This document shows, piece by piece, positions 14,890 to 23,509 of a stretch of 31,562 nucleotides of DNA; position 1 is the first letter of the stretch; each line of letters opens with the position of its first letter. Position numbers and translations under genes: made by a program. The stretch covers positions 1-31,562 of the forward strand of contig CAKSQP010000007.1 in NCBI GenBank assembly GCA_934486965.1, read 5' to 3'. Under the pieces are notes generated by a model. The model saw only the letters and a list, made by a program, of their open reading frames with translations. It searched no databases and had not been told where the DNA came from. The stretch is from an uncultured Eubacteriales bacterium (lineage in GTDB: Bacteria; Bacillota; Clostridia; Oscillospirales; UBA644).

Positions 14890-15873
14890 TTATTCCGGCT
14901 TGTAGAAAATATCGAGAACGGTCTTTTTGAATTCCGTCTCGTCGGGATAGAATTCAACGCCGTCTTCTCCGATCCCGATCTTACCCGAAACGGAGACAAC
15001 GCCTTTGAACTCAAAGGATTTCAGTCTGTCCGAAAGCATCGAAACAACGCCGGTGTTGCAGTCGGTCACCATATAGGGATCGATCTTGTCGAAAACTTCG
15101 TCCATGTTTATTTTATCGTCGGAAAGTTGTTTTGTGAAAACGGAATAAAACGATTCCATATATGTTTTCTGTCGCGCCATTCGCTCAAGGTTCGTCTGAT
15201 TCCCGACATCGTAGCGCGCACGCACGAATTTGAGCGCCTGCGTTCCGTCAAGGACGACATCGGCGCCCTTTTTAAGCGCGGGGTCAAGAGCCGTAAGATC
15301 TTCGTCGACAGTGACCTCAACGCCTCCGACAAGATCGTTGAGAATCGCGATCCCGTCCATATTGAGCGAAACATAGTTCGAGATAACTATATTGTAAAGC
15401 AATTTTGAAACGGCGCTTTTCGTGTTGATACAACTGTCTTCAAGCCCGCTTCCGTAAGAATGGGAAAGCGCTATCTGAGCGCGGACAGTACCGACGACGG
15501 AGCCGCCGAGACCGAGCGCGTTCATTTCCGTTACGGTATCACGGTTTATATGAAGTACCGTGCAGGTCTTTGTCCTCAGATTAAACGCCGCAACGCAGAT
15601 AAAATCGGCAAGTCCGTCGTTTCTGTAAGACTCGCTGTCCGCAACTTCTCCGTCGGAATCGATTCCCATAAGAAGAACCGAAACGACATTCCCGTCCGGA
15701 ATATATTTAGTTCCCTCAAATTCTATCACTCTTGACGAGCCGTTATTTTCAACAGGGTCTTCAAAATGAAATTCGAGGACCGTCGCTATCTTATAGAGCG
15801 AAAAAAGGAAAAGGAGAGCGGCGAGAGTAAAAGCCAGAACCTTAAGTTTCGGAGATGCGGAAGCCTTTTTCAT
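14890..15873 (-). CDS. LytR-CpsA-Psr (LCP) family glycopolymer ligase
   Basis: 327-residue protein with an N-terminal cytoplasmic KKASASPK tail, one membrane helix (about 11-31) and an extracellular LCP domain. Visible LCP signatures are VLLMGID near residue 67, HINRDT near 108, and ALKFVRAR followed by LERMARQ near 220-240, which hold the Arg/Asp residues that bind the polyprenyl pyrophosphate. These enzymes transfer finished polymer from its lipid carrier to peptidoglycan, so this gene implies that the polysaccharide is anchored to the wall as a capsule rather than released. The gap to the surface-protein gene before it is 11 bases, and the ribosome binding site is weak, suggesting coupling. 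Confidence 0.92.
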   Translation of the reverse strand: MKKASASPKLKVLAFTLAALLFLFSLYKIATVLEFHFEDPVENNGSSRVIEFEGTKYIPDGNVVSVLLMGIDSDGEVADSESYRNDGLADFICVAAFNLRTKTCTVLHINRDTVTEMNALGLGGSVVGTVRAQIALSHSYGSGLEDSCINTKSAVSKLLYNIVISNYVSLNMDGIAILNDLVGGVEVTVDEDLTALDPALKKGADVVLDGTQALKFVRARYDVGNQTNLERMARQKTYMESFYSVFTKQLSDDKINMDEVFDKIDPYMVTDCNTGVVSMLSDRLKSFEFKGVVSVSGKIGIGEDGVEFYPDETEFKKTVLDIFYKPE

Positions 15874-15884
15874 TTTTTATACCG

Positions 15885-16580
15885 TCAGTTTTCGGATTTT
15901 TTCGATTTGTTTCTGAAAACAACAATGAGGACCATCGCGGCAAGCGACGCTGCGGCGACCGTCGTCCATACCGCCAGAGATACGGCGTCGGAAGTATTGG
16001 ACGGAGTATCTTCGATAAGGAAGACTACCGGACAAATTTTCGAGAAAGAAATATTTATCTGACCGTTTTCGAGGATCTTAATATCCTTTGCAGGAACTCT
16101 GATCCATGTTCCGTTATTTTTGACCATAACGACGACGCTCTTTTTCTTGAGGTCTATCTTAGTCTTGAAGGTGATGTTGAGTTTGTTATCTTCCGAAAGA
16201 GTATTTTCCTTTGTATAGAAAATATCGAAAAGATCGGAAACGACAAGTTTATCGAGTTTGAGACCGTCCTTTTTTACGGACGCGGCGTCTTCATCGGAAA
16301 AAATAGCGGAAGCGCCGTTCTTGTCTATTTCGTCATAGACGTTATGCAGTTCTTCCTGAATGTCGCTTTCCTCGCCGGGGCGGTAAGGAGTTATGATCAA
16401 CTGATCTGCAGTGACGTCTTCTTTTTTATTGTTGTTACGGTCGACAATGGAGGCAACCACGACTTCGGGCGCGGGTTTTACAGTGATACTTTCGACAAAA
16501 GAGGACTCCGCCGCAAAGGTCGGAAGAGCAACCGTCGCGAGGATAACCGCGGTCATAATGATAGAGATTACTTTTTTCAT
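15885..16580 (-). CDS. Secreted, C-terminally anchored surface protein of the polysaccharide operon
   Basis: 231 residues from the ATG at 16580, chosen because AAAGGTG lies 10 bases upstream and the product then starts with a clear signal peptide (KK, hydrophobic core, cleavage near TFAAES). A longer frame upstream lacks support. The middle is acidic and beta-rich and is of no family I know. The C-terminus has the order of a cell-wall sorting tail: PSNTSD, a hydrophobic stretch (VWTTVAAASLAAMVLIVVF), then RNKSKK. The motif is not a canonical LPXTG, so either an unusual sortase or simple membrane anchoring is possible. Its place between the phosphatase and LCP genes suggests a role in polymer assembly or attachment. 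Confidence 0.75.
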   Translation of the reverse strand: MKKVISIIMTAVILATVALPTFAAESSFVESITVKPAPEVVVASIVDRNNNKKEDVTADQLIITPYRPGEESDIQEELHNVYDEIDKNGASAIFSDEDAASVKKDGLKLDKLVVSDLFDIFYTKENTLSEDNKLNITFKTKIDLKKKSVVVMVKNNGTWIRVPAKDIKILENGQINISFSKICPVVFLIEDTPSNTSDAVSLAVWTTVAAASLAAMVLIVVFRNKSKKSEN

Positions 16581-16629
16581 GATGGTTTCACCTTTCTTTA
16601 TGATTTTCGTGTTGTATGATGAGCATTTG

Positions 16630-17331
16630 TCATCGGTCAATGATCCGAGACTGAGCCGCTTCTATTACGGTAATGGGTGCGGGTCCCGCCTTTTTTGTTA
16701 TCCTTTCGACCGCCTCGCCGAGATTCGGGGGTCGGGTCGAAACGTTATGGCAGTCGGAACCGAGCAGATGAACGAGATTGTCGTTTATCATTGGTATCAT
16801 TTTGCCTGCGGTCGCAAAATGGAGGAACGCGCTTGCGTTCGCCTGTATAAGACCGCCGTTGACGACAAATTTCTTAAGGAGTCTTATCTCATCGCGGGAA
16901 ACTCCGTATCGGTCGACATGTGCAAGCAGAGGCGTTATCCTGAGGTTTTCCGCAAGTTGCAGGATTTCGGAAAACATTCTTTCGGACCATTTTCCCATGG
17001 GCATTTCTATAAGAAGAAGCCCCGTGTCGCCTATCGCCATTTCCGAAAGAAGTCCGCAGTTTTTCATACCCTCGAAATACGCGACTTCCGCTCCCGACAG
17101 AAGGTCGGGCAGATCGTCGGGCATTTTCTCTTTAAGTTTTTCAAGCGCCTCGCTTCTTCTTTTGAGAAACGTTTCGGGAGTATCGAGATCCGCATAAAAA
17201 TGCGGAGTTACGGCAACCGTTTTTATTCCTGCGGCAGCCTCCGCGCGGAGCATTTCAAGAGACTCTTCGACGCTGTGGCTCCCGTCGTCCATTCGGGGAA
17301 GAATGTGGGTGTGAAAGTCGATAATATTCAT
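16630..17331 (-). CDS. capC: CapC/YwqE-like PHP-family tyrosine-protein phosphatase
   Basis: 233-residue metal-dependent phosphatase. The metal ligands of the PHP fold are visible: DFHTH (5-9), Asp16 in MDDGSHS, a TPH near 42-44, LAHVDRY in the middle and GSDCHN near residue 195. These enzymes remove phosphate from the tyrosine cluster of the partner kinase, and cycles of phosphorylation tune polymer length. Its start codon shares one base with the kinase stop, so the pair is translationally coupled. Length equals that of YwqE and CpsB proteins. Confidence 0.93.
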   Translation of the reverse strand: MNIIDFHTHILPRMDDGSHSVEESLEMLRAEAAAGIKTVAVTPHFYADLDTPETFLKRRSEALEKLKEKMPDDLPDLLSGAEVAYFEGMKNCGLLSEMAIGDTGLLLIEMPMGKWSERMFSEILQLAENLRITPLLAHVDRYGVSRDEIRLLKKFVVNGGLIQANASAFLHFATAGKMIPMINDNLVHLLGSDCHNVSTRPPNLGEAVERITKKAGPAPITVIEAAQSRIIDR

Positions 17332-18095
17332 CAGCTTTCGCTGTCGCCCTCTTCGTAGGAGCGTTTGTATTCCTTATAGTATTTCGCGTAATATTTTCCG
17401 TACTTCTTATACTTTTTGCTGTATTTTCCCGAAGACGTTGACGCATAATTGAAAACGACGCCGAGGATCTTCGCGCCGACCTGTTCAAGTTGGCGGACGG
17501 TTTCGGCAAAAGCCGTTCTGTAAGCATAATTCTGTCTTGCGACAAGTATCATGCCGCTGACGTATTTCGAAACGACCAGCGCGTCTGAAACGCTCGTTAC
17601 GGGCGGAAGGTCTATTATGATATAATCATATTTTTCGGAGATCGTTTCTATGAGAGCGCCCATTCTCTTTGAAGTGAGAAGTTCCGACGGGTTCGGGGGA
17701 ACGTCTCCCGAAACAAGGACGGAAAGTCCTTCGAAAAGTTGGGTGACTTTTATTTTCTGATCAAGCCCGACAAGCAGGTTTGAAAGCCCCGGAGTAGGAG
17801 CAAGACCCGTTATTCTCGCGATCGTCGGAAGTCTCATATCTCCCTCGATAAGAAGAACTTTTTTATCGGTCTGGGCTATCGAATATGCAAGGTTTATAGA
17901 AGTGAAAGTTTTTCCCTCTCCCGGGATTGAACTCGTAACGCCGATAACGCGGCAGGAGTCTTCGTCGGGAAGAGAAAAGGACACGTTTGTTCTTAAAAGT
18001 TTGAATGCCTCGGCAGTCGCAAAGTTCATATTCGGTCCGAGAACGGAATCCGAATTGTGGGTGTCGACGGCGTCGGACCTGCGGTTTTCTTTCAT
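17331..18095 (-). CDS. capB: CapB/YwqD-like bacterial tyrosine kinase
   Basis: 254-residue cytosolic BY-kinase without membrane segment, as usual in Firmicutes where the adaptor is a separate protein. Walker A SSIPGEGKT (55-63), Walker A' LLIEGDMR with Asp86, and Walker B IIIDLPP with Asp162 are intact. The C-terminus from 225 to 247 carries nine tyrosines, the autophosphorylation cluster. It starts behind AAGGAGG and works with the CapA-like adaptor encoded just upstream and the phosphatase just downstream. Confidence 0.94.
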   Translation of the reverse strand: MKENRRSDAVDTHNSDSVLGPNMNFATAEAFKLLRTNVSFSLPDEDSCRVIGVTSSIPGEGKTFTSINLAYSIAQTDKKVLLIEGDMRLPTIARITGLAPTPGLSNLLVGLDQKIKVTQLFEGLSVLVSGDVPPNPSELLTSKRMGALIETISEKYDYIIIDLPPVTSVSDALVVSKYVSGMILVARQNYAYRTAFAETVRQLEQVGAKILGVVFNYASTSSGKYSKKYKKYGKYYAKYYKEYKRSYEEGDSES

Positions 18096-18131
18096 GTGAT
18101 TCCTCCTTATTTTTTCGGTCTGAAAAACGGG

Positions 18132-18890
18132 TTACTTACGGTAATAGTACCGACCCGAAGAATATTTCCCGTCCGAATCGTTCCTGACTTTCGGAATTAC
18201 CGCGAGAAGCGGGAGATCGTAATTCTGGGTGATATACTCTTCGTTCTTTATATAAGGATCGGAATATTTGACTATGAGAATTATTATGATGGCGACAGCC
18301 GCCCCGATAAAGAAGCCTATCAGGGTGTTCCTCGAATAACTCGGGGAAGAGCGGTGGGTCGGAACGACCGCGGTCTCGACTATTTTGACCGAACTTCCGT
18401 CAACGACCGACGCTATTTTATCGGGAAGAATACGCGCTATCGTATTGGCGATATTTTCCGCCTGATACGGGTCGTGATCCCATACGACGACTTTGAAAAC
18501 TTCGGTGGAATTCACCGCTTTCGCGGAGATATGCCCCGAAAGTTCGGCATAAGACATATCGACGCCCGATTCCTTTATAACATCGTCAAGCGTCATTCTC
18601 GTTTTGAGGATAACGACGTAGGTATTTACAAGTTTCTGAGCCGCGGTAAGGTCGGAGGAGGAAATGCTCACGCCGACGTTTCCGACGGATATCGAAGTGT
18701 TGTTGACGTAAAACATAACGTCCGCTTCGTATTTCGGCTGAATAAGATAGTATGTCCACAGAAACGCCGCGCCCGCGAAAAGGACGGCGGCAAGGATTAT
18801 CGCCCACGCCTTTTCCCAGAGCGTTTTGAGTATCTGCAGAATATCCACATCGATTATTTTTTCTTTTCTTTTCACTCGCCTGTTCTCCAT
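18132..18890 (-). CDS. capA: CapA/YwqC-like chain-length determinant (Wzz) and kinase adaptor
   Basis: 252-residue membrane protein with two helices (about 30-50 and 192-212) flanking an extracellular Wzz domain. A conserved Pro-rich approach to the second helix (VVPTHRSSPSYSRN) is typical. The cytosolic C-terminal tail, ending in YYYRK, activates the separate BY-kinase. Its start overlaps the capD-like gene by 19 bases and has AGGGAGA in front. Together with capB and capC it forms the phosphoregulatory unit for polymer export and length. Confidence 0.91.
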   Translation of the reverse strand: MENRRVKRKEKIIDVDILQILKTLWEKAWAIILAAVLFAGAAFLWTYYLIQPKYEADVMFYVNNTSISVGNVGVSISSSDLTAAQKLVNTYVVILKTRMTLDDVIKESGVDMSYAELSGHISAKAVNSTEVFKVVVWDHDPYQAENIANTIARILPDKIASVVDGSSVKIVETAVVPTHRSSPSYSRNTLIGFFIGAAVAIIIILIVKYSDPYIKNEEYITQNYDLPLLAVIPKVRNDSDGKYSSGRYYYRK

Positions 18891-20791
18891 TCTTTCTCCC
18901 TGTCGCAGACGTCGTTGACCTCGCTCGGCTTTTTATACGACGGAACCGTATTGAAAAACGCCTCCCGAACTTTGGCAAAGCCGTTTTCCTCGGTGTCTTC
19001 CCTTACCGCCGTGCATAAAACGTCAAGTCTGCGGTCGACTTCCTCTCTTGAGAGAGGTTCGTCCTTTTCGACAAATATCATGTTGTGCGTGCTGATTTCG
19101 GTTTTTTCGGTCTTAACGAGAAGTTCTTCGTAAAGTTTCTCGCCGGGACGAAGCCCTATTTCCTTGATGTCTATATCGACATACGGGGTAAATCCCGCAA
19201 GTTTTATCATATTTTCCGCAAGATCTATTATCTTTACGGGTTTGCCCATATCGAGCACGAAAAGTTCGCCCTTTTCCGCCTGAAGTCCGGTCTGAAGAAG
19301 CAGACTGCACGCCTCGCTTATGGTCATGAAGTATCTTATTATACGCTTGTCGGTTATCGTTACGGGTCCGCCCGCCTCTATCTGTTTTTTGAACAGAGGA
19401 ACGACCGAGCCGTTGGAACCGAGGACGTTTCCGAACCTGACGGCGGCAAAGGAGGTATTGCTGTCCCTGCGGCACTGGACTATCATTTCGCAGACGCGCT
19501 TGGACGCTCCCATAATGTTGGTCGGATTGACCGCTTTATCGGTGGAAATAAGAATAAACTTTTCAACACCGTATTTTTCCGCAAGGTCGGCGGCGTTTTT
19601 CGTTCCGACGCAGTTATTCTTGACCGCTTCCGCGGGATTACTCTCCATCAAAGGAACGTGCTTGTGCGCCGCGGCGTGGAAAACTATTTCGGGTCTGTAA
19701 AACTCAAAGACTTCCTCAAGGCGCGCTCTGTCGCGGACCGACGCTATTTCGACGGAAATATCGAGAGAGTCGCCGTAACGCATTTTAAGTTCCTGCTGAA
19801 TATCGTATGCGTTGTTTTCGTAAATATCAAGAATGACAAGTTTCTTCGGCGAAAGGACCGCTATCTGACGGCAGAGTTCGCTGCCTATCGAGCCGCCGCC
19901 CCCCGTTACGAGAATTGTCTTTCCGGAATAGTATTCCGAAAGTTCCGATCTGTCAAGAGTTACGGGCGAACGGAAAAGCAGGTCTTCGATACGGAGTTCT
20001 CTTAAAATCCGTCTTCCGCCCGAAGAGGTCCTGCCCTCTCCGAACGGGTAGTCGTAAACCTTTATTTCAAGTCCCGTCTGGGAATATTTCGCGTAAAGTT
20101 TTTCGATACGGCTGCCCCTGTTTTCCGAAAAAGCGAGAATTACTGCGGAAACGGGAAGCGCCTTTACTATCGGGATAATTTTATCGTCGTTTCCGTCAAG
20201 AACCGACATATTCATAATTTTGTTGCCGATCTTGCGTTTGTCTATATCGACGAAACAGTAGGGTTTGTATTTCGAATTTCTGTTGTAAAGAAGCTCGCGG
20301 GCAAGCATTGTTCCTATCGTTCCCGCGCCGACGATAACGACGTATTTGTAATCTTCCTTTTTCGACAGATGCTTTCTCTGATGTTTGCACTGATAAAGAA
20401 AACGCAGGAAAAGTTCGACAAGGGTGGCTATGGCGACAAGCGAAATGCTCTGCCATATCCCGACGCTTATCTGACGCGTCCAGACGATAACGAAAGCAAT
20501 GCTCCCGCCGATAAAGTTCGCAAAAATGAGCCGCAGGTAAAGAGTAAAGGAAGCGTAACGCCATACATGGTTATAAACGCCGAACACCGCGTCCGAAACA
20601 AGAAGACAGACGGCGAACACCGTGAAATTCCTTATAAGAATAGGAAACGGAACGCCCGTCGCGGTCGAAGATATCGGCACGCAAAGAAGCGAAAACAGAT
20701 ATGCGAAAATAAGACAGCAAATATCTATTGCCGCCAAAAGAACCTGTCTTCTTCCGAAGATTTTTATTTTCCCTATGTTCCTGTTTTCCAT
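18872..20791 (-). CDS. capD: CapD/WbpM-like membrane UDP-sugar 4,6-dehydratase
   Basis: 639 residues, the full length of membrane-bound nucleotide-sugar dehydratases. Four N-terminal helices (about 18-132) are followed by a first Rossmann domain (VGAGTIG, 154-160) and a second, catalytic one (TGGGGSIG, 296-303) with STDK (416-419) and Met427-x3-Lys431, Met standing in for Tyr as in WbpM and PglF. It converts UDP-GlcNAc to the 4-keto-6-deoxy sugar, precursor of bacillosamine or D-FucNAc types. No aminotransferase or reductase for the next step lies in the window. It opens the polysaccharide operon, about 34 bases after the predicted transcript start; the ribosome binding site is weak. Confidence 0.92.
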   Translation of the reverse strand: MENRNIGKIKIFGRRQVLLAAIDICCLIFAYLFSLLCVPISSTATGVPFPILIRNFTVFAVCLLVSDAVFGVYNHVWRYASFTLYLRLIFANFIGGSIAFVIVWTRQISVGIWQSISLVAIATLVELFLRFLYQCKHQRKHLSKKEDYKYVVIVGAGTIGTMLARELLYNRNSKYKPYCFVDIDKRKIGNKIMNMSVLDGNDDKIIPIVKALPVSAVILAFSENRGSRIEKLYAKYSQTGLEIKVYDYPFGEGRTSSGGRRILRELRIEDLLFRSPVTLDRSELSEYYSGKTILVTGGGGSIGSELCRQIAVLSPKKLVILDIYENNAYDIQQELKMRYGDSLDISVEIASVRDRARLEEVFEFYRPEIVFHAAAHKHVPLMESNPAEAVKNNCVGTKNAADLAEKYGVEKFILISTDKAVNPTNIMGASKRVCEMIVQCRRDSNTSFAAVRFGNVLGSNGSVVPLFKKQIEAGGPVTITDKRIIRYFMTISEACSLLLQTGLQAEKGELFVLDMGKPVKIIDLAENMIKLAGFTPYVDIDIKEIGLRPGEKLYEELLVKTEKTEISTHNMIFVEKDEPLSREEVDRRLDVLCTAVREDTEENGFAKVREAFFNTVPSYKKPSEVNDVCDREKEWRTGE

Positions 20792-20831
20792 TTTAATATC
20801 CGTTTCAATTATAAATATTTACCCGATTATC

Positions 20832-20860
20832 ATTTTACAGTAAAGTGCGGATTTTGTCAA
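20832..20860 (-). promoter_or_regulatory. Sigma-A promoter of the polysaccharide operon
   Basis: On the minus strand TTGACA (20855-20860), 17-base spacer, TAAAAT (20832-20837). It is the only strong promoter seen for the 12-gene operon and lies in the gap behind the HAD hydrolase gene. Confidence 0.85.
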
Positions 20861-20897
20861 GTCTTTGAGGGAAATATTACCCGACGGAAAAAACTTT

Positions 20898-21557
20898 TTA
20901 CCGATCGGCAAAAAGAAGGGTATACAGGGCGCCGACGGTCGGGAGATACACAGGACATTCTTCTTTCATTCTCTCCGAAATTTCGGGCACGAAATGAGAC
21001 CAGCCGGCGGCGGCGAAATCCGTTCCTGCGGCGTCCGCCATCTTTTTACCGGGAAGAAGATCGTCGACGACAAGTATTTCTTTCGGCGAAAGAGAAAACA
21101 TTTTCATAATTTCGAAAAGCGGAAACGGAGACGGTTTCCGTTCATCGGCGGGACGCTCCCAGCCGAAGACGGCGTCGGGAAGAGGCAGTCCGTTTTCGCG
21201 GTAGTCCCGCAGAATATTGTCTTTCATCGAATGGGAAACGACGCAGACATATCCGCCTTCTTCTTTTTGCCTTTTAACGACTTCGGAAATTCCCGTATAC
21301 GCTTTCGGGACGCGGGTCTTTACATATTCGTTCCAGTTATCGACCTGAAACTGCATCTCCTCTTCGGTAAAACCGAGAATTTTATAGCAATAGTCGGAAA
21401 AACCGGGGTCGAAATTATATTTTATATGTTCTTCGAGCGAAATTTTCGTTTCGGGCCGCAAAACCGAAAGCGATTTCGAAAACGCAGGGTAGTGAATGGT
21501 TTCGGTGCTGTTCACTACGGTGTCGTCATGGTCGAGGACAAGACATTTATATTTCAT
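20898..21557 (-). CDS. HAD-superfamily hydrolase (phosphatase)
   Basis: 219-residue cytosolic protein. Motif I is LDHDDTV with Asp9 nucleophile and Asp11; motif II is VVSHS in the middle; a Lys follows in ERKPSP, and motif III is VVDDLLPG. The helical cap between motifs I and II is the kind seen in phosphoglycolate- or beta-phosphoglucomutase-like members. The substrate cannot be told. It has AAGGAG in front and its own promoter, and it precedes but is probably not co-transcribed with the polysaccharide operon, which has a separate promoter. Confidence 0.88.
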   Translation of the reverse strand: MKYKCLVLDHDDTVVNSTETIHYPAFSKSLSVLRPETKISLEEHIKYNFDPGFSDYCYKILGFTEEEMQFQVDNWNEYVKTRVPKAYTGISEVVKRQKEEGGYVCVVSHSMKDNILRDYRENGLPLPDAVFGWERPADERKPSPFPLFEIMKMFSLSPKEILVVDDLLPGKKMADAAGTDFAAAGWSHFVPEISERMKEECPVYLPTVGALYTLLFADR

Positions 21558-21577
21558 AAGCCCACTCCTTTACGGAA

Positions 21578-21606
21578 ATTTTAACATACCCGCAGTCCGA
21601 TTGCAA
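21578..21606 (-). promoter_or_regulatory. Promoter of the HAD hydrolase gene
   Basis: On the minus strand TTGCAA (21601-21606), 17-base spacer, TAAAAT (21578-21583) with a TG just before it. Confidence 0.7.
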
Positions 21607-21636
21607 GCGGCAATAATGAACTATTTGCAAATTCTC

Positions 21637-21665
21637 TTGAAAAAACAGGTTTTTCGTGGTAGAAT
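21637..21665 (+). promoter_or_regulatory. Promoter of the ABC exporter operon
   Basis: TTGAAA (21637-21642), 17-base spacer, TAGAAT (21660-21665). The transcript would start near 21672, which rules out the earliest in-frame ATG (21656) as a start and leaves an 86-base leader. Confidence 0.82.
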
Positions 21666-21688
21666 ATATCTGTAAACTAACATATGCG

Positions 21689-21742
21689 ATGAAAGTCTGT
21701 TGGCATTTTTCTTTAAGAAAAACACCCAATGGTCTTTTTTTT
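21689..21742 (+). promoter_or_regulatory. Attenuator-like hairpin with T run, overlapped by a possible leader peptide
   Basis: The stem pairs 21692-21703 with 21726-21737 (one T-T mismatch, two G-U pairs), continues after a small internal loop with TTTTTC/GAAAAA (21706-21711/21717-21722) and a TTTAA loop, and runs into eight T (21735-21742). It lies between promoter and ribosome binding site of the exporter gene, where an attenuator would. An ATG at 21689 opens a frame across the whole hairpin (MKVCWHFSLRKTPNGLFF...) that continues in frame into the exporter; it has no visible ribosome binding site. A two-codon frame (ATG CGA TGA, 21684-21692) overlaps it. Confidence 0.65.
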
Positions 21743-21757
21743 GCGGAAAGGACACTT

Positions 21758-23509
21758 ATGCTGAAAAAAATGAAGCGTTTTCTCGGCTGCGTCAGGGAAT
21801 ACAAAAAGGCGACGATAATCACCCTTATTCTCATTGTCGGCGAAGCCGCCATCGAAACGTTTATACCGTTTATAACAGCCGATCTCGTCAATCAGATAAA
21901 CGGCGGAGTCGAAATGGGAAACGTCGTAAGAACAGGTATCCTGCTTGTGGTTATGGCAATTCTTTCGCTTTCGTTCGGCGGAGTTGCGGGCTTTACCTGC
22001 TCGAAAGCGTCCGCGGGCTTTGCAAAGAACCTGCGCCACGACCTGTTTTCAAAAGTGCAGACCTACACTTTCGGAAATATCGACAGGTTTTCTTCTTCCT
22101 CGCTCGTCACGCGAATGACGACCGACGTCGCGAACATTCAGATGTCGTATATGATGATAATAAGAACCGCGGTAAGAGCGCCTTTAATGCTTATCTTCTC
22201 GATCGTTATGGCGTATATTATGGGCGGCTCGCTTGCGACCTGCTTCGTTATAGTCGTTCCCGTCCTTGCGTTCGGGCTCATGATGATAGGCAAAGCCGCG
22301 ATGCCCGCGTTCCGCAGAGTCTTCAAAAAGTACGACCGTCTTAACGAGTCTATCGAAGAGAACGTCAGGGCAATGAGAGTCGTCAAGGGTTTTTCGAGAG
22401 AAGACTATGAAAAGAAAAAGTTCGGTTTTGCCGCGGAAGACATAAGAAAAGACTTCACCAAAGCGGAAAGGATAGTCGCATTTAATGCGCCCCTTATGCA
22501 GGTCTGCGTTTACTTCAATATGATATTCATTCTGCTTGTCGGTTCGCGTCTCACCGTTTCTTCGGGCGGCACGCTTATCGACGTCGGACAGATCTCGGCA
22601 ATGCTCACCTACGGGTTCCAGATACTGATGTCCCTTATGATGCTTTCGATGATATACGTTATCATTACGATGTCTTCCGAATCAATGAACAGGGTCTGCG
22701 AAGTCCTTGATGAAACTCCGTCGATGAGAAATCCCGAAAACCCGATAACCGAAGTTAAAAACGGCGATATCGACTTTGACAACGTAAGTTTCAAATATTC
22801 CGAAAATGCGAAAAAATATGCGCTTTCGGATATCGACCTTCATATAAAATCGGGAATGACCGTCGGGATCCTCGGCGGCACGGGCGTCGGAAAATCGTCT
22901 CTCGTCCAACTTATTCCCCGTCTTTACGACGTAACTTCGGGAAGCGTCAGAGTCGGCGGCACAGACGTCCGCGATTACGATATCGAAACGCTCCGCGAAA
23001 ACGTCGCGATGGTTCTTCAGAAGAACCTGCTTTTCTCGGGAACGATAAAAGATAACTTAAAATGGGGCAACGAAAACGCGACCGACGAAGAGATCGCGGA
23101 GGCGTGCAGGCTTGCTCAGGCGGAGGAATTCATTCTTTCCTTCCCCGAGGGTTACGAGACCCACATCGAACAGGGCGGAACAAACGTTTCGGGCGGACAG
23201 AAACAGAGACTTTGTATTGCCCGCGCTCTCTTAAAAAAGCCGAAGATCTTGATTCTCGACGACTCGACGAGCGCCGTCGACACCAAGACCGACGCTCTTA
23301 TAAGGGCGGGTTTTGCAAAATATATCCCCGAAACAACGAAAATAATTATTGCACAGCGTGTTTCCTCGGTCGAAAACGCCGATATGATAATCGTCATGGA
23401 CGGCGGCAGGACAGTCGACTGCGGAAAGCATGAAGAACTTCTCAAAACAAGCGAAATTTACCGCGAAGTTTACGAACAGCAGACGAACGGAGGCGATGAC
23501 AATGAATAA
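21758..23509 (+). CDS. ABC exporter half-transporter, degenerate-site subunit (BmrC/TM287-like)
   Basis: 583 residues: six membrane helices followed by one ATPase domain. The start at 21758 is chosen for its GGAAAGGA and because upstream ATGs lie at or near the promoter. Walker A is GGTGVGKS with Lys379 and the signature is NVSGGQ. The catalytic Glu after Walker B is replaced by Asp (Asp501-Asp502) and the switch His by Gln533, so its own ATP site should not hydrolyse. This is exactly the pattern of the non-canonical subunit in heterodimeric exporters such as TM287/288 and BmrCD. It overlaps the partner gene by 8 bases. Likely cargo is a drug or lipid, not determinable here. Confidence 0.92.
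   Translation: MLKKMKRFLGCVREYKKATIITLILIVGEAAIETFIPFITADLVNQINGGVEMGNVVRTGILLVVMAILSLSFGGVAGFTCSKASAGFAKNLRHDLFSKVQTYTFGNIDRFSSSSLVTRMTTDVANIQMSYMMIIRTAVRAPLMLIFSIVMAYIMGGSLATCFVIVVPVLAFGLMMIGKAAMPAFRRVFKKYDRLNESIEENVRAMRVVKGFSREDYEKKKFGFAAEDIRKDFTKAERIVAFNAPLMQVCVYFNMIFILLVGSRLTVSSGGTLIDVGQISAMLTYGFQILMSLMMLSMIYVIITMSSESMNRVCEVLDETPSMRNPENPITEVKNGDIDFDNVSFKYSENAKKYALSDIDLHIKSGMTVGILGGTGVGKSSLVQLIPRLYDVTSGSVRVGGTDVRDYDIETLRENVAMVLQKNLLFSGTIKDNLKWGNENATDEEIAEACRLAQAEEFILSFPEGYETHIEQGGTNVSGGQKQRLCIARALLKKPKILILDDSTSAVDTKTDALIRAGFAKYIPETTKIIIAQRVSSVENADMIIVMDGGRTVDCGKHEELLKTSEIYREVYEQQTNGGDDNE

Noticed and set aside
21656..21757. Earlier starts of the first ABC exporter gene (21656 or 21689)
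   Set aside because: 21656 lies upstream of the predicted transcript start, and 21689 lacks a ribosome binding site and would place a hydrophilic tail coded by the attenuator before the protein.
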